A stretch of 59,992 nt of DNA from Flavobacteriales bacterium (GCA_947491305.1 CANLIL010000012.1:1-59992), one strand, 5' to 3'. Counted from the stretch's first letter, positions 1 through 9,949 are shown. The notes: generated by a model from the letters alone, not told the origin. A program made the numbers and translations.

Positions 1-423
1 AATCCCGATACAATGGATGCCAATCATTGGCGTTGTTTAAACGATAGTATGTGGAGTGAAACTCCAGCAGTTCAAGTAATTGCTTGGCGCATGTTGAATC
101 GTTTAAAATCAGAAGGATGGCCACAAGATTTATTGGATATGTTGTACCTTGATGAAGACACATTGACTTGGGCAAAAGCAACTGGCGAAGGTGAAAGCGA
201 TGAAGTTATTGAATTCCACAAAGATTGCAACGGTGTACGAATCAATGCGGGTGACACCGTAGTTTTGATTAAGGATTTAACTGTTAAAGGTGGAGGATTT
301 ACTGCAAAAAGAGGAACAGCTGTCAGAAATGTATCTTTAGATCAAACAAATCCAATATTTATTGAAGGAAAGGTAAATGGTCAAACCATTGTTCTAATTA
401 CAGAATATGTTAAAAAATCTTAG
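1..423 (+). CDS. PhnA-domain protein, 5' end outside window
   Basis: The reading frame is open from base 1, so the N terminus lies upstream; the first ATG, at 13, is internal. The visible 140 residues begin with an NHWRCLNDSMWSE segment and end in a small beta-rich domain (VVLIKDLTVKGGG, then a KVNGQTIVLITEYVKK tail), the signature of the PhnA/YjdM family. The family's usual N-terminal zinc ribbon would be in the missing part. Despite the historical name (alkylphosphonate uptake) the biochemical role of this family is not established, and no phn genes are nearby. The next gene has its own promoter, so this one is probably the end of an upstream unit. Confidence 0.85.
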   Translation, partial: NPDTMDANHWRCLNDSMWSETPAVQVIAWRMLNRLKSEGWPQDLLDMLYLDEDTLTWAKATGEGESDEVIEFHKDCNGVRINAGDTVVLIKDLTVKGGGFTAKRGTAVRNVSLDQTNPIFIEGKVNGQTIVLITEYVKKS

Positions 424-470
424 TATAATTTATCCAAATCAAGTTTTTAATGTCTAACAAATAGAGCTTT

Positions 471-501
471 TTTGATTTTACTTGAAATTACTTTATATTT
501 G
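471..501 (+). promoter_or_regulatory. Bacteroidota-type promoter for the adhesin-SprF-OmpA operon
   Basis: TTTG at 471-474, a 19-nt spacer and TATATTTG at 494-501 match the TTTG/TANNTTTG consensus with normal spacing. The start codon is 48 nt downstream, leaving a leader of about 40 nt. Confidence 0.65.
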
Positions 502-549
502 TCTATCAATTTGAAATTCCTTCACGAAGGATTTACAAAAATTTAACTT

Positions 550-3500
550 ATGAAAATCAACCTTAAAACTAAGCTGCTAAAGCTAAAATTGCTGTTTTTA
601 TTAATTTGTTTAGCATCAATTAGTGCTTTTTCACAAACACCAGTCGCGAATTTTTCGAGCAATCCGACTTATGTTGGTTCTTCGATGACAGTTTGTCAAG
701 GACAAACAGTTGTATTTACTAGTACTTCAACCAGTACGTTGGGAGGAGCAACGTATACTTGGAGTTTTGGGCCAGGTTCAAGTCCTACAACTTCTTCAAC
801 GACAACCCAATCTGTTTTATTTAATACAGTTGTAACCAATCAGGCAATTTCACTAACAGTGAATAACAACAATGGTTCCACTCCATCAACAAAAACCATT
901 CAAATTACAGTTTTGGCATCTCCAAATCCATTGTTAACGCTCGTTTCATCGGGTTCAGGTTTTAGTACTTCAACTCAAGCTGGAACAACGGTATTTAAAA
1001 ATTGTAGTTCATCTGGAAGTTTGCCTTTTATCTTCAATTCAAATTACACAAATGTCGTTTCACAAACCTTCAATTGGGGAGATGCATCTGCAAATTCCAA
1101 TCAAACGAATTTAGTAGGAACACAAATTTCTCATACGTATCCAGTTGGGCAATTTACCCTAACACATACAGTAACATTATCGTCAGGTTGTTCAAAAACT
1201 AAAACATACATCGTTTTTAATGGAAACGCGCCTATTGTAACGGTTTCAAGTTCATCGCAATCAACATGTACGCCTGCAATTTATGGTATAGATATTTTAG
1301 CAAATAACGTACCCATTAACTACACTGTGAATTTTTCTGATGGGACACCTTCTGTTATTTTCACAACAGTAAATGATACGTTAATTCCACATACTTTTTT
1401 ACTTTCATCTTGTGGTGTTGATTTCACGTATTCTCCATTGTTTCCTCCAATAGAAAATGCTTTTTCTGCAACTGTTGTTGCACAAAATCTATGTTCATCT
1501 AATGGATTCCCTACAATTTTTAATATAGGACCAATTACCATTTCAAATGGATCTGATGCTGATTTTTCATTTTTACCGGCTTCGCCAAGTTGTGTGTTAG
1601 ATCCAGTAACATTTACGAATGAATCTACTTCAGGCGCAAATATTTCTGCTACAGGTTGTGATACAACTTATTCATTTTATTGGAAAATTGTCCAACCTAC
1701 AGGTTACTCAATAACTTCAGGCACCTTGGGTTCAAATAACGGTTTTGTTGGGTCTACGTATAATTATTCCCTATGGACAAATGGATCAGAAGATTTAGAA
1801 GTTACGTTTACTACTCCTGGAACATATAATGTTTGGATTTATACGGCTAACTTTTGTGGAATAGATTCAATAATGAAGATCGTTACAATAAAACCAACCG
1901 CAACAGTTAGTTTATCTGGCTCGACGCAATCTATTTGTAGCGGCGCAACCTCAGCTCCATTTACAATTACTGCCACGCAACCTGGATATACCATCACGTG
2001 GAATATAACAGACACTTCAAATGTTTCTGGCGTAACTACAATGACTGGTTCAGGTGTAAGTCCTTTACAGTTCAGTGGTTTAACCTTAAATGCTTTAAAC
2101 AATCAACAAGGAGTTGTTCAGATTAGCGTTTCTGTAGGTTGTTCGTCACAACCCCCTGTAGTTTACACCATTTATGTTAATCCACAAGGAACCATAACTG
2201 CAACACCAATTACAGATTTGTTATGTAGTGGTGAAACAACCGGAATCAACTTGACGAGTAATTTAGCTGGAGCAACATTTGCATGGACAGCAGTAGGTTC
2301 TCCAGCAATTGGTGGAGAATCAAATGGGTCAGGCTTTGCAATCACACAAACACTTACGAATACAGGAACGTCTACACAAGCAATGGCGTATTTAATAACA
2401 ATTGGAAACGTTGCTTGTCCAGGCGCATCTGTTACAGCAATTATGAATGTGCAACCTCCAATAACAATTAATTCAAATCCTGATATTTCAGTTTGTACAA
2501 ATGGGTTGATTGCTCCGGTGGCTTATACATCAACTCCTTCTGGAGCGACAATTACGTGGGTGAATTCAAACACTGCGATTGGTTTAACGGCTAGTGGAAC
2601 AGGGCAGATCAATCCTTGGAATGCTCCTTCAAATTCATCCGGAAATTCTATAAATGGAACAGTTGTTGTTTCTGCAGCATTAAATGGTTGCCCAGCTGTA
2701 AAAGATACCTTTAATGTTGTAGTAAATACAACTCCAACGATTCAATTAGCATTAAATCCAACTTCTGGTTTGGATTGTATCAATACTTCTTGTCAAATTA
2801 ATGGGATTGTTTCTCCAACAGCAACAACAGTAAGTTGGTCAGGTCCTTCCATAACGAGTGGAGGCACAACGTTAACACCAACAATTGGTGCTGCTGGAAC
2901 TTATAATGTAACGTTAACTGTTCCAGCGACTGGATGTTCTGGTTCGGGTTCTATCATTGTTGATGCGCCAACTCAATTGTCAATTACATCGCTGAATATT
3001 TCGCCTGTAACGTGCAATAATGGGTCCGATGCATCGATAATTGTAAACACAGATAATACACTGGCAAATTTAGATTTTGTTTGGACCCCAAACGTTTCAT
3101 CATCAAATGTTGCGCTAAATCTTGCCGCAGGAACTTACAGTGTTATCATTACAAATGAAGATAATTGTCAAGCGGATACTTCCGTAACATTTTTAAATCC
3201 AGCTCCTTTAGATATTCAAATGACCGGTTCAGTTGATTCAGAATGTGGCGAAGGAAATGGACAGATTTCCGTTTTAGTCAGTGGCGGAAATGGTAATGGA
3301 AATTATTCTTGGCCAGCAACTGGAGCAACGGGGAATGTTTTAACAAATGTTGATGCTGGATCATATACCGTTAATTACATAGATGGACTTGGATGTTCTA
3401 TTTCTGGCACTTATTCAATTGGATGCGTTCCATTGATTCCGGTTATTCCAACACAATTTATTTCACCAAATAATGATGGGAAAAATGATAAATGGATAAT

Positions 3501-3720
3501 TAATAATTTGTACAAATACCCAGATAATAAAGTGACTATCTTCAACCGTTATGGAAATGTTGTTTTTGAAGCAGAACCATATAACAACGATTGGGATGGG
3601 ACGTATCAGCAAAATGGAACAGTAGTAGGTCCACTTCCTGCTGCAACGTATTTTTACATTATAGATACAAAGAAAAAATCACAAGATCCTTTTAAAGGCT
3701 ATATAGAAATTCAACCATAA
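550..3720 (+). CDS. T9SS type B surface adhesin with PKD/Ig-like and SprB-like repeats
   Basis: Secreted surface protein of 1056 residues. Residues 1-29 are a signal peptide (hydrophobic core, cleavage after SAFSQ). The rest is Thr/Ser/Asn-rich beta-sandwich sequence: an N-terminal region of about 430 residues, three Cys-bounded PKD-like modules with ICSG/LCSG/VCTN starts, then one Ig-like and two SprB-like repeats (AGTYSV and AGSYTV motifs). The last 90 residues are the gliding-motility-associated C-terminal domain (ISPNNDGKNDKW, then TIFNRYGNVVFE and NDWDGTY), the T9SS type B sorting signal. Known T9SS biology says such cargo needs a SprF-type partner, and one lies 9 bp downstream. The N-terminal region resembles that of the giant adhesin at 9969 (shared TVFKNCSS), so the two are paralogues. 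A role in adhesion is inference; no ligand-binding or enzyme domain is visible. Confidence 0.88.
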   Translation: MKINLKTKLLKLKLLFLLICLASISAFSQTPVANFSSNPTYVGSSMTVCQGQTVVFTSTSTSTLGGATYTWSFGPGSSPTTSSTTTQSVLFNTVVTNQAISLTVNNNNGSTPSTKTIQITVLASPNPLLTLVSSGSGFSTSTQAGTTVFKNCSSSGSLPFIFNSNYTNVVSQTFNWGDASANSNQTNLVGTQISHTYPVGQFTLTHTVTLSSGCSKTKTYIVFNGNAPIVTVSSSSQSTCTPAIYGIDILANNVPINYTVNFSDGTPSVIFTTVNDTLIPHTFLLSSCGVDFTYSPLFPPIENAFSATVVAQNLCSSNGFPTIFNIGPITISNGSDADFSFLPASPSCVLDPVTFTNESTSGANISATGCDTTYSFYWKIVQPTGYSITSGTLGSNNGFVGSTYNYSLWTNGSEDLEVTFTTPGTYNVWIYTANFCGIDSIMKIVTIKPTATVSLSGSTQSICSGATSAPFTITATQPGYTITWNITDTSNVSGVTTMTGSGVSPLQFSGLTLNALNNQQGVVQISVSVGCSSQPPVVYTIYVNPQGTITATPITDLLCSGETTGINLTSNLAGATFAWTAVGSPAIGGESNGSGFAITQTLTNTGTSTQAMAYLITIGNVACPGASVTAIMNVQPPITINSNPDISVCTNGLIAPVAYTSTPSGATITWVNSNTAIGLTASGTGQINPWNAPSNSSGNSINGTVVVSAALNGCPAVKDTFNVVVNTTPTIQLALNPTSGLDCINTSCQINGIVSPTATTVSWSGPSITSGGTTLTPTIGAAGTYNVTLTVPATGCSGSGSIIVDAPTQLSITSLNISPVTCNNGSDASIIVNTDNTLANLDFVWTPNVSSSNVALNLAAGTYSVIITNEDNCQADTSVTFLNPAPLDIQMTGSVDSECGEGNGQISVLVSGGNGNGNYSWPATGATGNVLTNVDAGSYTVNYIDGLGCSISGTYSIGCVPLIPVIPTQFISPNNDGKNDKWIINNLYKYPDNKVTIFNRYGNVVFEAEPYNNDWDGTYQQNGTVVGPLPAATYFYIIDTKKKSQDPFKGYIEIQP

Positions 3721-3729
3721 TTTTTTAAG

Positions 3730-4635
3730 ATGAAAAAAAGTATTCTTTTTATATATTTACTAGTAAGTTCGATTGGTTTTGCTCAGCAAGACCCAATGTC
3801 TTCTATGTATTTCTTTAATCCCTTGCAATTTAACGCTGGTTATGCAGGAAGTAGAGAAAGTTTTAATGTAACTTCTGTAACTCGAAAACAATGGGTTGGA
3901 TTTGAGGGTGCTCCAACAACACAATTTGTTTCAATTCATGCGCCTATTGCACGAAAAAGAATTGGAGTAGGAGCAACCATCAATTATGATAAAATCGGTT
4001 CACGATCTGCGTTTAATGCGACTGCAAATTTCGCGTATCATATGAAATTGAATAAAAATAATTTGAAACTTTCATTTGGAGCTTCTGCTGGACTATATCA
4101 AAATCAATACAACTTCAATGATTTATCAGTGATTGACCCAACAGATCCAAACATTTCAAATAATTATTCGAGTATAACACCAAATTTTGGATTTGGATTG
4201 TATTTGTACAATAAACGTTTCTATGCTGGGTTGTCTTCACCGCACTTATTAAAAAAATCGATTGACAACAATACGGGAAATTCCTTCACACAACAACATT
4301 TGTTTTTAGCTGTTGGATATGTTCATCCGTTAAACAGTGTGATTGATTTAAAACCATCTGTTTTGGTTCGATACACAAGCAATACTCCGATTACTGCTGA
4401 TATTAATGTTTCTGCTTTCTTTTACAAAAAATTCTGGACAGGGGTCATGTACAGAATGAATGAATCTGTTGGTGTTAATTTAGGCATCCAACTTGTTCCA
4501 TCTTTAATGCTTGGTTATTCCTACGATTTTCCTGTAAATCAATTAATTATGAATCAATGGGGAAGTCATGAGTTTGCATTAATTTTTGATTTTAAAAACA
4601 GTAAAAGTACGTTCATTAGTCCAAGATATTTCTAA
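3730..4635 (+). CDS. PorP/SprF family outer-membrane protein
   Basis: 301 residues with a signal peptide (cleavage near GFAQ, residue 19), then the family hallmarks FFNPLQFNAGYAGS and RKQWVGFEGAPT, then alternating beta strands typical of a 14-strand outer-membrane barrel. PorP/SprF proteins work with the type IX secretion machinery; in Flavobacterium johnsoniae SprF is needed for export of the type B cargo SprB. Lying 9 bp after an adhesin with a type B C-terminal domain and 27 bp before an OmpA-family gene, this is most likely the dedicated export or attachment partner of that adhesin, and perhaps also of the giant adhesin at 9969, which has no such gene beside it. That sharing is inference. 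Confidence 0.88.
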   Translation: MKKSILFIYLLVSSIGFAQQDPMSSMYFFNPLQFNAGYAGSRESFNVTSVTRKQWVGFEGAPTTQFVSIHAPIARKRIGVGATINYDKIGSRSAFNATANFAYHMKLNKNNLKLSFGASAGLYQNQYNFNDLSVIDPTDPNISNNYSSITPNFGFGLYLYNKRFYAGLSSPHLLKKSIDNNTGNSFTQQHLFLAVGYVHPLNSVIDLKPSVLVRYTSNTPITADINVSAFFYKKFWTGVMYRMNESVGVNLGIQLVPSLMLGYSYDFPVNQLIMNQWGSHEFALIFDFKNSKSTFISPRYF

Positions 4636-4662
4636 ACAGTTAAACGTATAAATTATATATTT

Positions 4663-6843
4663 ATGAAACACTATTTATCCATCATAGCATTATTCGTTGT
4701 TTTTTCAGCAAATAGTCAGAGTTATAAAGCAAGTTACGCGACTGAATTATCCAATCGTTTAAATTTTGTAGAAGCCTATCCGATTTGGGTTGAATTATCG
4801 AATGATTTTATACAAAAAAAGAAAGGGAATTGGGATTATTTAAGAAAAACTACTGAAGCTGCGCGTCAAAGTGAACATTTTGAAGAAGCATTAAAATGGA
4901 ATAATCAGATAATTGAAAACCAACAAGGAACAGAAGAAGATTACTTGCAAGCGATCGAGTTAAACTGTTTGTTGAATCATCATTCTCAAATTGTATCGAT
5001 TATTGATGCGGCGTTAGTAAAATTTCCTGCTAGTACTAAGTTAGTTGAGTGGAAAAAAAATGCACCCATTATTATTGAACAAATCAATGAAAAGAGTGAA
5101 TACAAAGTAGAATTATTCAGTAAAAATAAAAGCGGTGAAGAATTTGCAGCATATCCATTTCGTCAAGGATTAATTTATGTTTCGAATCAATTTGACAATG
5201 GTTTTGCAAATCGTTTTTATGGGCGAACTGGTCAATATTTCACTGATTTAATCTACATTGAAAATTTAAAAAGTTACGAAGAAGAGCTTTCTAAGAAAAA
5301 GACATCCTTGTTTAAAGATGTTTCTTGGGATGGTATCAAACGAACCAATCCACACGATGGACCGATTTCATTTTCATCTGATTTAACACGTGCATACATC
5401 ACAACCAATCAAACTGTTGAAGACAAAGTAAATTCAGTTAAGTTTTCACGCTTACAATTAAAAATGTATGTAAAGCGTCAAGCTGGTTGGATTGAGAAAG
5501 ATGTTTTTCCGTTTAATTCAGAAAAATATTCAACAGGACATGCCGTTGAAGACACTTCGGGAGCAATCATTTTTGCATCGGATCGTCCAGGAGGATTTGG
5601 AGGCGTAGATTTATACAAAACTACGTTTATCGATAAAGAATGGACAGCGCCAGTCAATTTAGGTCCGACAATCAATTCAGAGAAAGACGAGTTATTCCCC
5701 TACATTTCTTCTACAGGGGTATTGTATTTTGCATCCAATGGATGGCCAGGAATGGGTGGTTTAGATGTTTTTTATTCAGAAAATTTACAACAAAATCCAA
5801 TTCATTTGGGTTCACCAATTAATTCACCTGCCGATGATTTTGGATTTAACGTAAATGAAGAAACTGGAAAAGGATTTTTGTCATCCAATAGAAATGAATG
5901 GAAAGATCAAATTTTCTCCATTTCTAAGCCTGTTGTTAATATTGACTTATTGGTTAAATTACAAAATTGTAATGGTAAAGCATTGCGTTCTTATTCTGTA
6001 TTGATTCGTGATTTAACTACAAAAGCCTCTTTTGTTCAACGTACAAATGAAGCAGGTGAGTATGGTTTCAAACCAAAATTCGAACACAATTACAACATTG
6101 TATTCCAAGGAAATGCATTGTTTGGTGCTGACTCAATTTATTTTGAAGCAAAAGAAGATGGCAAATTCACAAAAACTTTGCAATTAGGATTTAAAGAAAC
6201 GGTTACTACTATTCGAGTAAAAGATTTAAAAAATAAACCTTTAGGAGGCGTAATGTTGAATCTTAAATTAAAAAATGGTAAAATCATTAAAAAAATCACG
6301 GCTAAAGATGGAACGTATACTTGGGTAAATGAGGGCGTTAATAAAGTGGATGCGTATGCTGCAAATTTGATTAATTACCAAGATTTACCAATGGTAAAAA
6401 TGCCGATAACAGAAACAAGTGGCTGTATTGATACAATTTCTGTTCCTGTAAAGATGACACCAATTCAGCGGAAAGATTTTATCAATTTAGATTTAATATT
6501 GTATGCTTATAATAAATTCGAATTGCGTCCAGAAAGTAAATTGGAATTAGATAAACTAGTACGTTACATGAAAGAACGTCCTGATATACGTGTAGAACTT
6601 TCTTCACATACGGACAGTAGAGGAGTTGCTATTTACAATTTGGATTTATCAAATAATCGTTCAAAAAGTTGTGTTGAATACATTATTAGTAAAGGAATTG
6701 AATCAACAAGAATCATTGCTATGGGATATGGAGAGTCTCAACTCGTGAATAAATGTGCGGATGATGTTCCTTGTACGGAAGTTGAACACCAACAAAATCG
6801 TAGAACTGAGTTGAAATTATTATTGCCAACAACAGTTGAATAA
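4663..6843 (+). CDS. OmpA family protein with TPR-like and PD40 repeat regions
   Basis: 726 residues. A signal peptide ends near residue 19 (SANSQ). Residues about 25-130 look TPR-like and helical. Residues about 210-420 carry PD40/WD40-like beta-propeller motifs (IIFASDRPGGFGGVDLY, LYFASNGWPGMGGLDVFY, GFLSSNRNEWKDQ). A carboxypeptidase-regulatory-like beta domain follows (430-590). Residues about 610-720 form the OmpA C-terminal peptidoglycan-binding domain (SSHTDSRG near 647, LSNNRSKSCVEYI, and a final HQQNRRTELKL). The likely role is to anchor the adhesin/SprF assembly to peptidoglycan, by analogy with other Bacteroidota adhesin-PorP-OmpA triads. It is the last gene of the unit: a strong terminator starts 17 bp after its stop. 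Confidence 0.87.
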   Translation: MKHYLSIIALFVVFSANSQSYKASYATELSNRLNFVEAYPIWVELSNDFIQKKKGNWDYLRKTTEAARQSEHFEEALKWNNQIIENQQGTEEDYLQAIELNCLLNHHSQIVSIIDAALVKFPASTKLVEWKKNAPIIIEQINEKSEYKVELFSKNKSGEEFAAYPFRQGLIYVSNQFDNGFANRFYGRTGQYFTDLIYIENLKSYEEELSKKKTSLFKDVSWDGIKRTNPHDGPISFSSDLTRAYITTNQTVEDKVNSVKFSRLQLKMYVKRQAGWIEKDVFPFNSEKYSTGHAVEDTSGAIIFASDRPGGFGGVDLYKTTFIDKEWTAPVNLGPTINSEKDELFPYISSTGVLYFASNGWPGMGGLDVFYSENLQQNPIHLGSPINSPADDFGFNVNEETGKGFLSSNRNEWKDQIFSISKPVVNIDLLVKLQNCNGKALRSYSVLIRDLTTKASFVQRTNEAGEYGFKPKFEHNYNIVFQGNALFGADSIYFEAKEDGKFTKTLQLGFKETVTTIRVKDLKNKPLGGVMLNLKLKNGKIIKKITAKDGTYTWVNEGVNKVDAYAANLINYQDLPMVKMPITETSGCIDTISVPVKMTPIQRKDFINLDLILYAYNKFELRPESKLELDKLVRYMKERPDIRVELSSHTDSRGVAIYNLDLSNNRSKSCVEYIISKGIESTRIIAMGYGESQLVNKCADDVPCTEVEHQQNRRTELKLLLPTTVE

Positions 6844-6860
6844 TTAAACATAGAATTTTT

Positions 6861-6890
6861 AAAAAAGGTGATTGAAAAATCACCTTTTTT
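6861..6890 (+). terminator. Rho-independent terminator after the OmpA-family gene
   Basis: Perfect 13-bp inverted repeat (AAAAAAGGTGATT, loop GAAA, then its complement) ending in a T-run. It closes the adhesin-SprF-OmpA unit and separates it from the fucosidases. Confidence 0.85.
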
Positions 6891-6905
6891 GTTTTAAAAA
6901 ATATG

Positions 6906-6913
6906 TATTTTCG
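6906..6913 (+). promoter_or_regulatory. Possible -7 element of the fucosidase operon
   Basis: TATTTTCG, one mismatch to TANNTTTG, lies 4 nt before the ATG at 6918 and just after a strong terminator, where transcription must restart. No convincing -33 element is seen. If used, the mRNA would start at or beside the start codon. Confidence 0.35.
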
Positions 6914-6917
6914 AAAA

Positions 6918-8399
6918 ATGATAAAAAGAATATTTTTTCTACTCCTATTGTTGAATAAACTTTTTGGAGTTAATGCACAAAATGATTCTATTCCAGAAAA
7001 ACTAACGTGGTTTGCTGATGCTAAGTTGGGTATTTTTATTCATTGGGGAATTTACGCGGTTGAAGGTACTTCAGAGAGTTGGAGTTTTCATAATCGAACG
7101 ACAACCTATCCTTTTTATATGTCTCAATTAAAAGGATTTACGGCAAAAAATTACCAACCAACTCAATGGGCGAAATTAATCAAAGAATCAGGAGCAAATT
7201 ATTGTGTAATGACGACCCAACATCACGATGGAGTTGCTTTGTGGGATACAAAACAAGTAACACCCTCAACGCCTTATTCTTTGTCAAAAGATGAACCTAT
7301 TTCACCTCAAAAACCACTATGGAATGTAAAAAAACCATTAAGCACGGTTTATCAAACGCCAGCAAAACGTGATTTAATCACGCCGTTGGTTGAAGCGTTA
7401 AGGGCTGAAAACATCAAATTTGGGGCTTATTACTCATTATTGGATTGGTCGCACAACGATTACAATGGTTTTTTCAAAGATCAAAGTCGTTATAAAATTC
7501 TGGATGACACGATTCGTTGGCATCGTTTTTTAGCATTTATGCATCATCAAATTACTGAAATTAATACAACCTTTAAGCCAGATTTATATTGGTTTGATGG
7601 CGATTGGGAACATACTGAAGCAGAATGGAACGCCCCAAAAATTCAGCAATTAATTACAACGACTAACCCAAATGCAATCATCAACGGCCGTTTAAAATCG
7701 TTTGGAGATTACGATACGCCTGAACAAAACATGCCGATAGTAAGACCCAAATCTAAAGTCTGGGAATTGTGTTTGACAAGCAATGATAATTGGGGGTATC
7801 GTCCTTCAGATAAAAATATGAAAACGTGTAACGAAGTGTTACAAATTTTCACTGAATGCATTGGTAGTGGAGGAAATTTATTGTTGGATATTGGTCCTAA
7901 AGAAGATGGAACAATTCCTGAAGAGCAAGTTAATTTATTGAAAGCTATTGGTCGTTGGACCAACAAGCACCAAGAAGCAATTTATGGATCAAGAGCCGGT
8001 TTACCTTATGGACATTTTCATGGCCCAAGTACCCTTTCAAAAGATTCGACCACCTTGTATTTATTTTTGACTTCAATTTCAAAAGATTCAGATACAACGG
8101 ATAAATATATTACAGAAGCAGAATTGATAGAACTAAAAAAGGAAGCTATTATCATCTATGACACACCTAAAATCAGACTGCAATTAAAGGGGTTGATGAG
8201 TGAAATTGAATCCATTCAATTGATAGGTTCTTCGGATCTTATTCCGTATAAAATTGTTGGGAAAATAGATTGGAGTTACGTTCCTGGAACCGTTTATATT
8301 GATGTTCCTTCATCAACTTTAGACCCAGAAATTAGTGTGGTTAAAATAAAATTAAAATCACCTTTGAAGTTGTACCGTGGCGTTGGGGGTTTTCATTAA
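6918..8399 (+). CDS. Secreted alpha-L-fucosidase, GH29
   Basis: 493 residues from the ATG at 6918, which begins directly with a signal peptide (MIKRIFFLLLLLNKLFGVNA); an in-frame ATG at 6903 would put five extra residues before it and overlap the candidate promoter. GH29 hallmarks are clear: WFADAKLGIFIHWGIYAVEG near the N terminus, MTTQHHDGVALWDTK, YYSLLDWSHNDY, the nucleophile motif LYWFDGDWEH (Asp227), and GSGGNLLLDIGPKEDG. The enzyme hydrolyses terminal alpha-L-fucose from glycans by a retaining mechanism, in the periplasm or outside the cell. No T9SS C-terminal domain is present. A second GH29 gene starts 7 bp downstream. The natural substrate cannot be read from the sequence. Confidence 0.93.
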   Translation: MIKRIFFLLLLLNKLFGVNAQNDSIPEKLTWFADAKLGIFIHWGIYAVEGTSESWSFHNRTTTYPFYMSQLKGFTAKNYQPTQWAKLIKESGANYCVMTTQHHDGVALWDTKQVTPSTPYSLSKDEPISPQKPLWNVKKPLSTVYQTPAKRDLITPLVEALRAENIKFGAYYSLLDWSHNDYNGFFKDQSRYKILDDTIRWHRFLAFMHHQITEINTTFKPDLYWFDGDWEHTEAEWNAPKIQQLITTTNPNAIINGRLKSFGDYDTPEQNMPIVRPKSKVWELCLTSNDNWGYRPSDKNMKTCNEVLQIFTECIGSGGNLLLDIGPKEDGTIPEEQVNLLKAIGRWTNKHQEAIYGSRAGLPYGHFHGPSTLSKDSTTLYLFLTSISKDSDTTDKYITEAELIELKKEAIIIYDTPKIRLQLKGLMSEIESIQLIGSSDLIPYKIVGKIDWSYVPGTVYIDVPSSTLDPEISVVKIKLKSPLKLYRGVGGFH

Positions 8400-8406
8400 A
8401 ATTGAT

Positions 8407-9825
8407 ATGCAAAAAATTATTACTTATTGTTTTTTAATCGTTCAGTTTATTGGTTTTAGCCAAGAACACGATCATCAAACGTATTTTCAGCCAACAGATT
8501 CCCTTGTTGTTCAAAAATTACAACAATGGCAAGATTATAAATTTGGATTATTGATGCATTGGGCTCCCGCAGCGCAGTGGGGTGTTGTTGAAAGCTGGAG
8601 CATTTGTCCTGAAGACGAAGATTGGTGTACTCGAAGAGGTCCTTACGCGAATGATTATTCAGCCTATGTAAAAGCGTATGAAAATTTGCAAACAACATTT
8701 AATCCGATAAAATTTAATCCTGAAAAATGGGCAAAAGCTGCCAAATATGCGGGAATGAAATACGTAGTTTTTACCACAAAACACCACGATGGTTTTTCGA
8801 TGTTTGACAGTCAATTTACAGATTACAAGGTAACCGATTCCAAAACACCCTTTTCGACACATTCAAAAGCAGATATTACCAAAGAAATTTTTACTGCTTT
8901 TCGCAACGAAGGAATGTGGGTCGGAGCTTATTTTAGTAAACCAGATTGGCATTGCAAGGATTATTGGTGGTCCAAATTTCCATCATATGACAGAAATCCA
9001 AATTACGATTTGAACCGTTATCCAGAAAAATGGAATGCCTATAAAACATTTACACACAATCAACTCAATGAATTAATGACCAACTATGGCAAGGTTGATA
9101 TTTTGTGGTTAGACGGCGGCTGGGTGCAACCGTTGACAGCAACATCGCCACGTTGGGGCTACAAGCCTGTTCATCAAGACATTGAAATGGATGTAATTGC
9201 ATCCAATGCGCGGAAAACACAACCAGGATTAATCGTAGTCGATCGTGCGGTAGAAGGTCCAAATCAAAATTATTTAACACCGGAGCAAAAAATACCTGAT
9301 TCGCCTTTGCCTTATCCATGGGAATCGTGTATGACAATGGGAACAAGTTGGAGTCATGTTAAGAATGAAACCTACAAAAGTTCGTTTGAATTGATAAAAA
9401 CATTGTGTTTAATTGTGTCACGAGGTGGCAATTTATTGTTGAATATTGGTCCGGATGCAACAGGCGAATGGGACACAACAGCCTATCTACGCTTAAAGGA
9501 AATCGGGGATTGGATGCACATCAATCAAGCAGCAATTTATGGGACAAAACCAATTTTTCCTTATGAATACAAAGTTGATGAAACGAATCGTTTTGTTTTT
9601 ACCGAGGCAAAAGATGGCGCTGTTTATGCGATACTTATTCGTGAAAAAAATAGCAATACACCAATTGAATTGGACCTTGCCTTATTTAAAAAGCAATTCA
9701 AACAATTAATCCCACTTTCGAATAAAAAACAACTTCAAAAAATTGCAGCAAACACTAAAAAAGTAACACTCAAAAAAATGAAACGTCTTGCCCATAATTG
9801 TTTCGTTTTTAAACTAATTGATTGA
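8407..9825 (+). CDS. Second secreted alpha-L-fucosidase, GH29
   Basis: 472 residues from the ATG at 8407, which opens a signal peptide (MQKIITYCFLIVQFIGFSQ); the frame is also open from an ATG at 8377, but that lies inside the preceding gene and adds residues unlike a signal sequence. GH29 features: FGLLMHWAPAAQWGVVESWS, VFTTKHHDGFSMFDSQ, YFSKPDWHCKDYWW, nucleophile motif ILWLDGGW (Asp236), and SRGGNLLLNIGPDATGEW. It is clearly divergent from the first fucosidase, so this is an old duplication or two independent acquisitions, probably with different linkage preference (inference). The two genes form an operon. No terminator is obvious after it. Confidence 0.92.
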   Translation: MQKIITYCFLIVQFIGFSQEHDHQTYFQPTDSLVVQKLQQWQDYKFGLLMHWAPAAQWGVVESWSICPEDEDWCTRRGPYANDYSAYVKAYENLQTTFNPIKFNPEKWAKAAKYAGMKYVVFTTKHHDGFSMFDSQFTDYKVTDSKTPFSTHSKADITKEIFTAFRNEGMWVGAYFSKPDWHCKDYWWSKFPSYDRNPNYDLNRYPEKWNAYKTFTHNQLNELMTNYGKVDILWLDGGWVQPLTATSPRWGYKPVHQDIEMDVIASNARKTQPGLIVVDRAVEGPNQNYLTPEQKIPDSPLPYPWESCMTMGTSWSHVKNETYKSSFELIKTLCLIVSRGGNLLLNIGPDATGEWDTTAYLRLKEIGDWMHINQAAIYGTKPIFPYEYKVDETNRFVFTEAKDGAVYAILIREKNSNTPIELDLALFKKQFKQLIPLSNKKQLQKIAANTKKVTLKKMKRLAHNCFVFKLID

Positions 9826-9941
9826 TGTTATTCTAAGTTGAAAAACCTTTTAAAATTAAAAATTAAGCAACCTTCTACCAGAAAACACGTATAAAAGTTA
9901 AGTATTAATGTTATTATAACATATATAACCATAATTGGTTG

Positions 9942-9949
9942 TAAATTTG
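9942..9949 (+). promoter_or_regulatory. -7 promoter element of the giant adhesin gene
   Basis: TAAATTTG is a perfect TANNTTTG match, 19 nt before the ATG at 9969. No clear -33 TTG at the usual distance. Confidence 0.45.

Noticed and set aside
8377-8406. Earlier ATG for the second fucosidase
   Set aside because: It overlaps the preceding gene and adds ten residues before an otherwise well-formed signal peptide at 8407.
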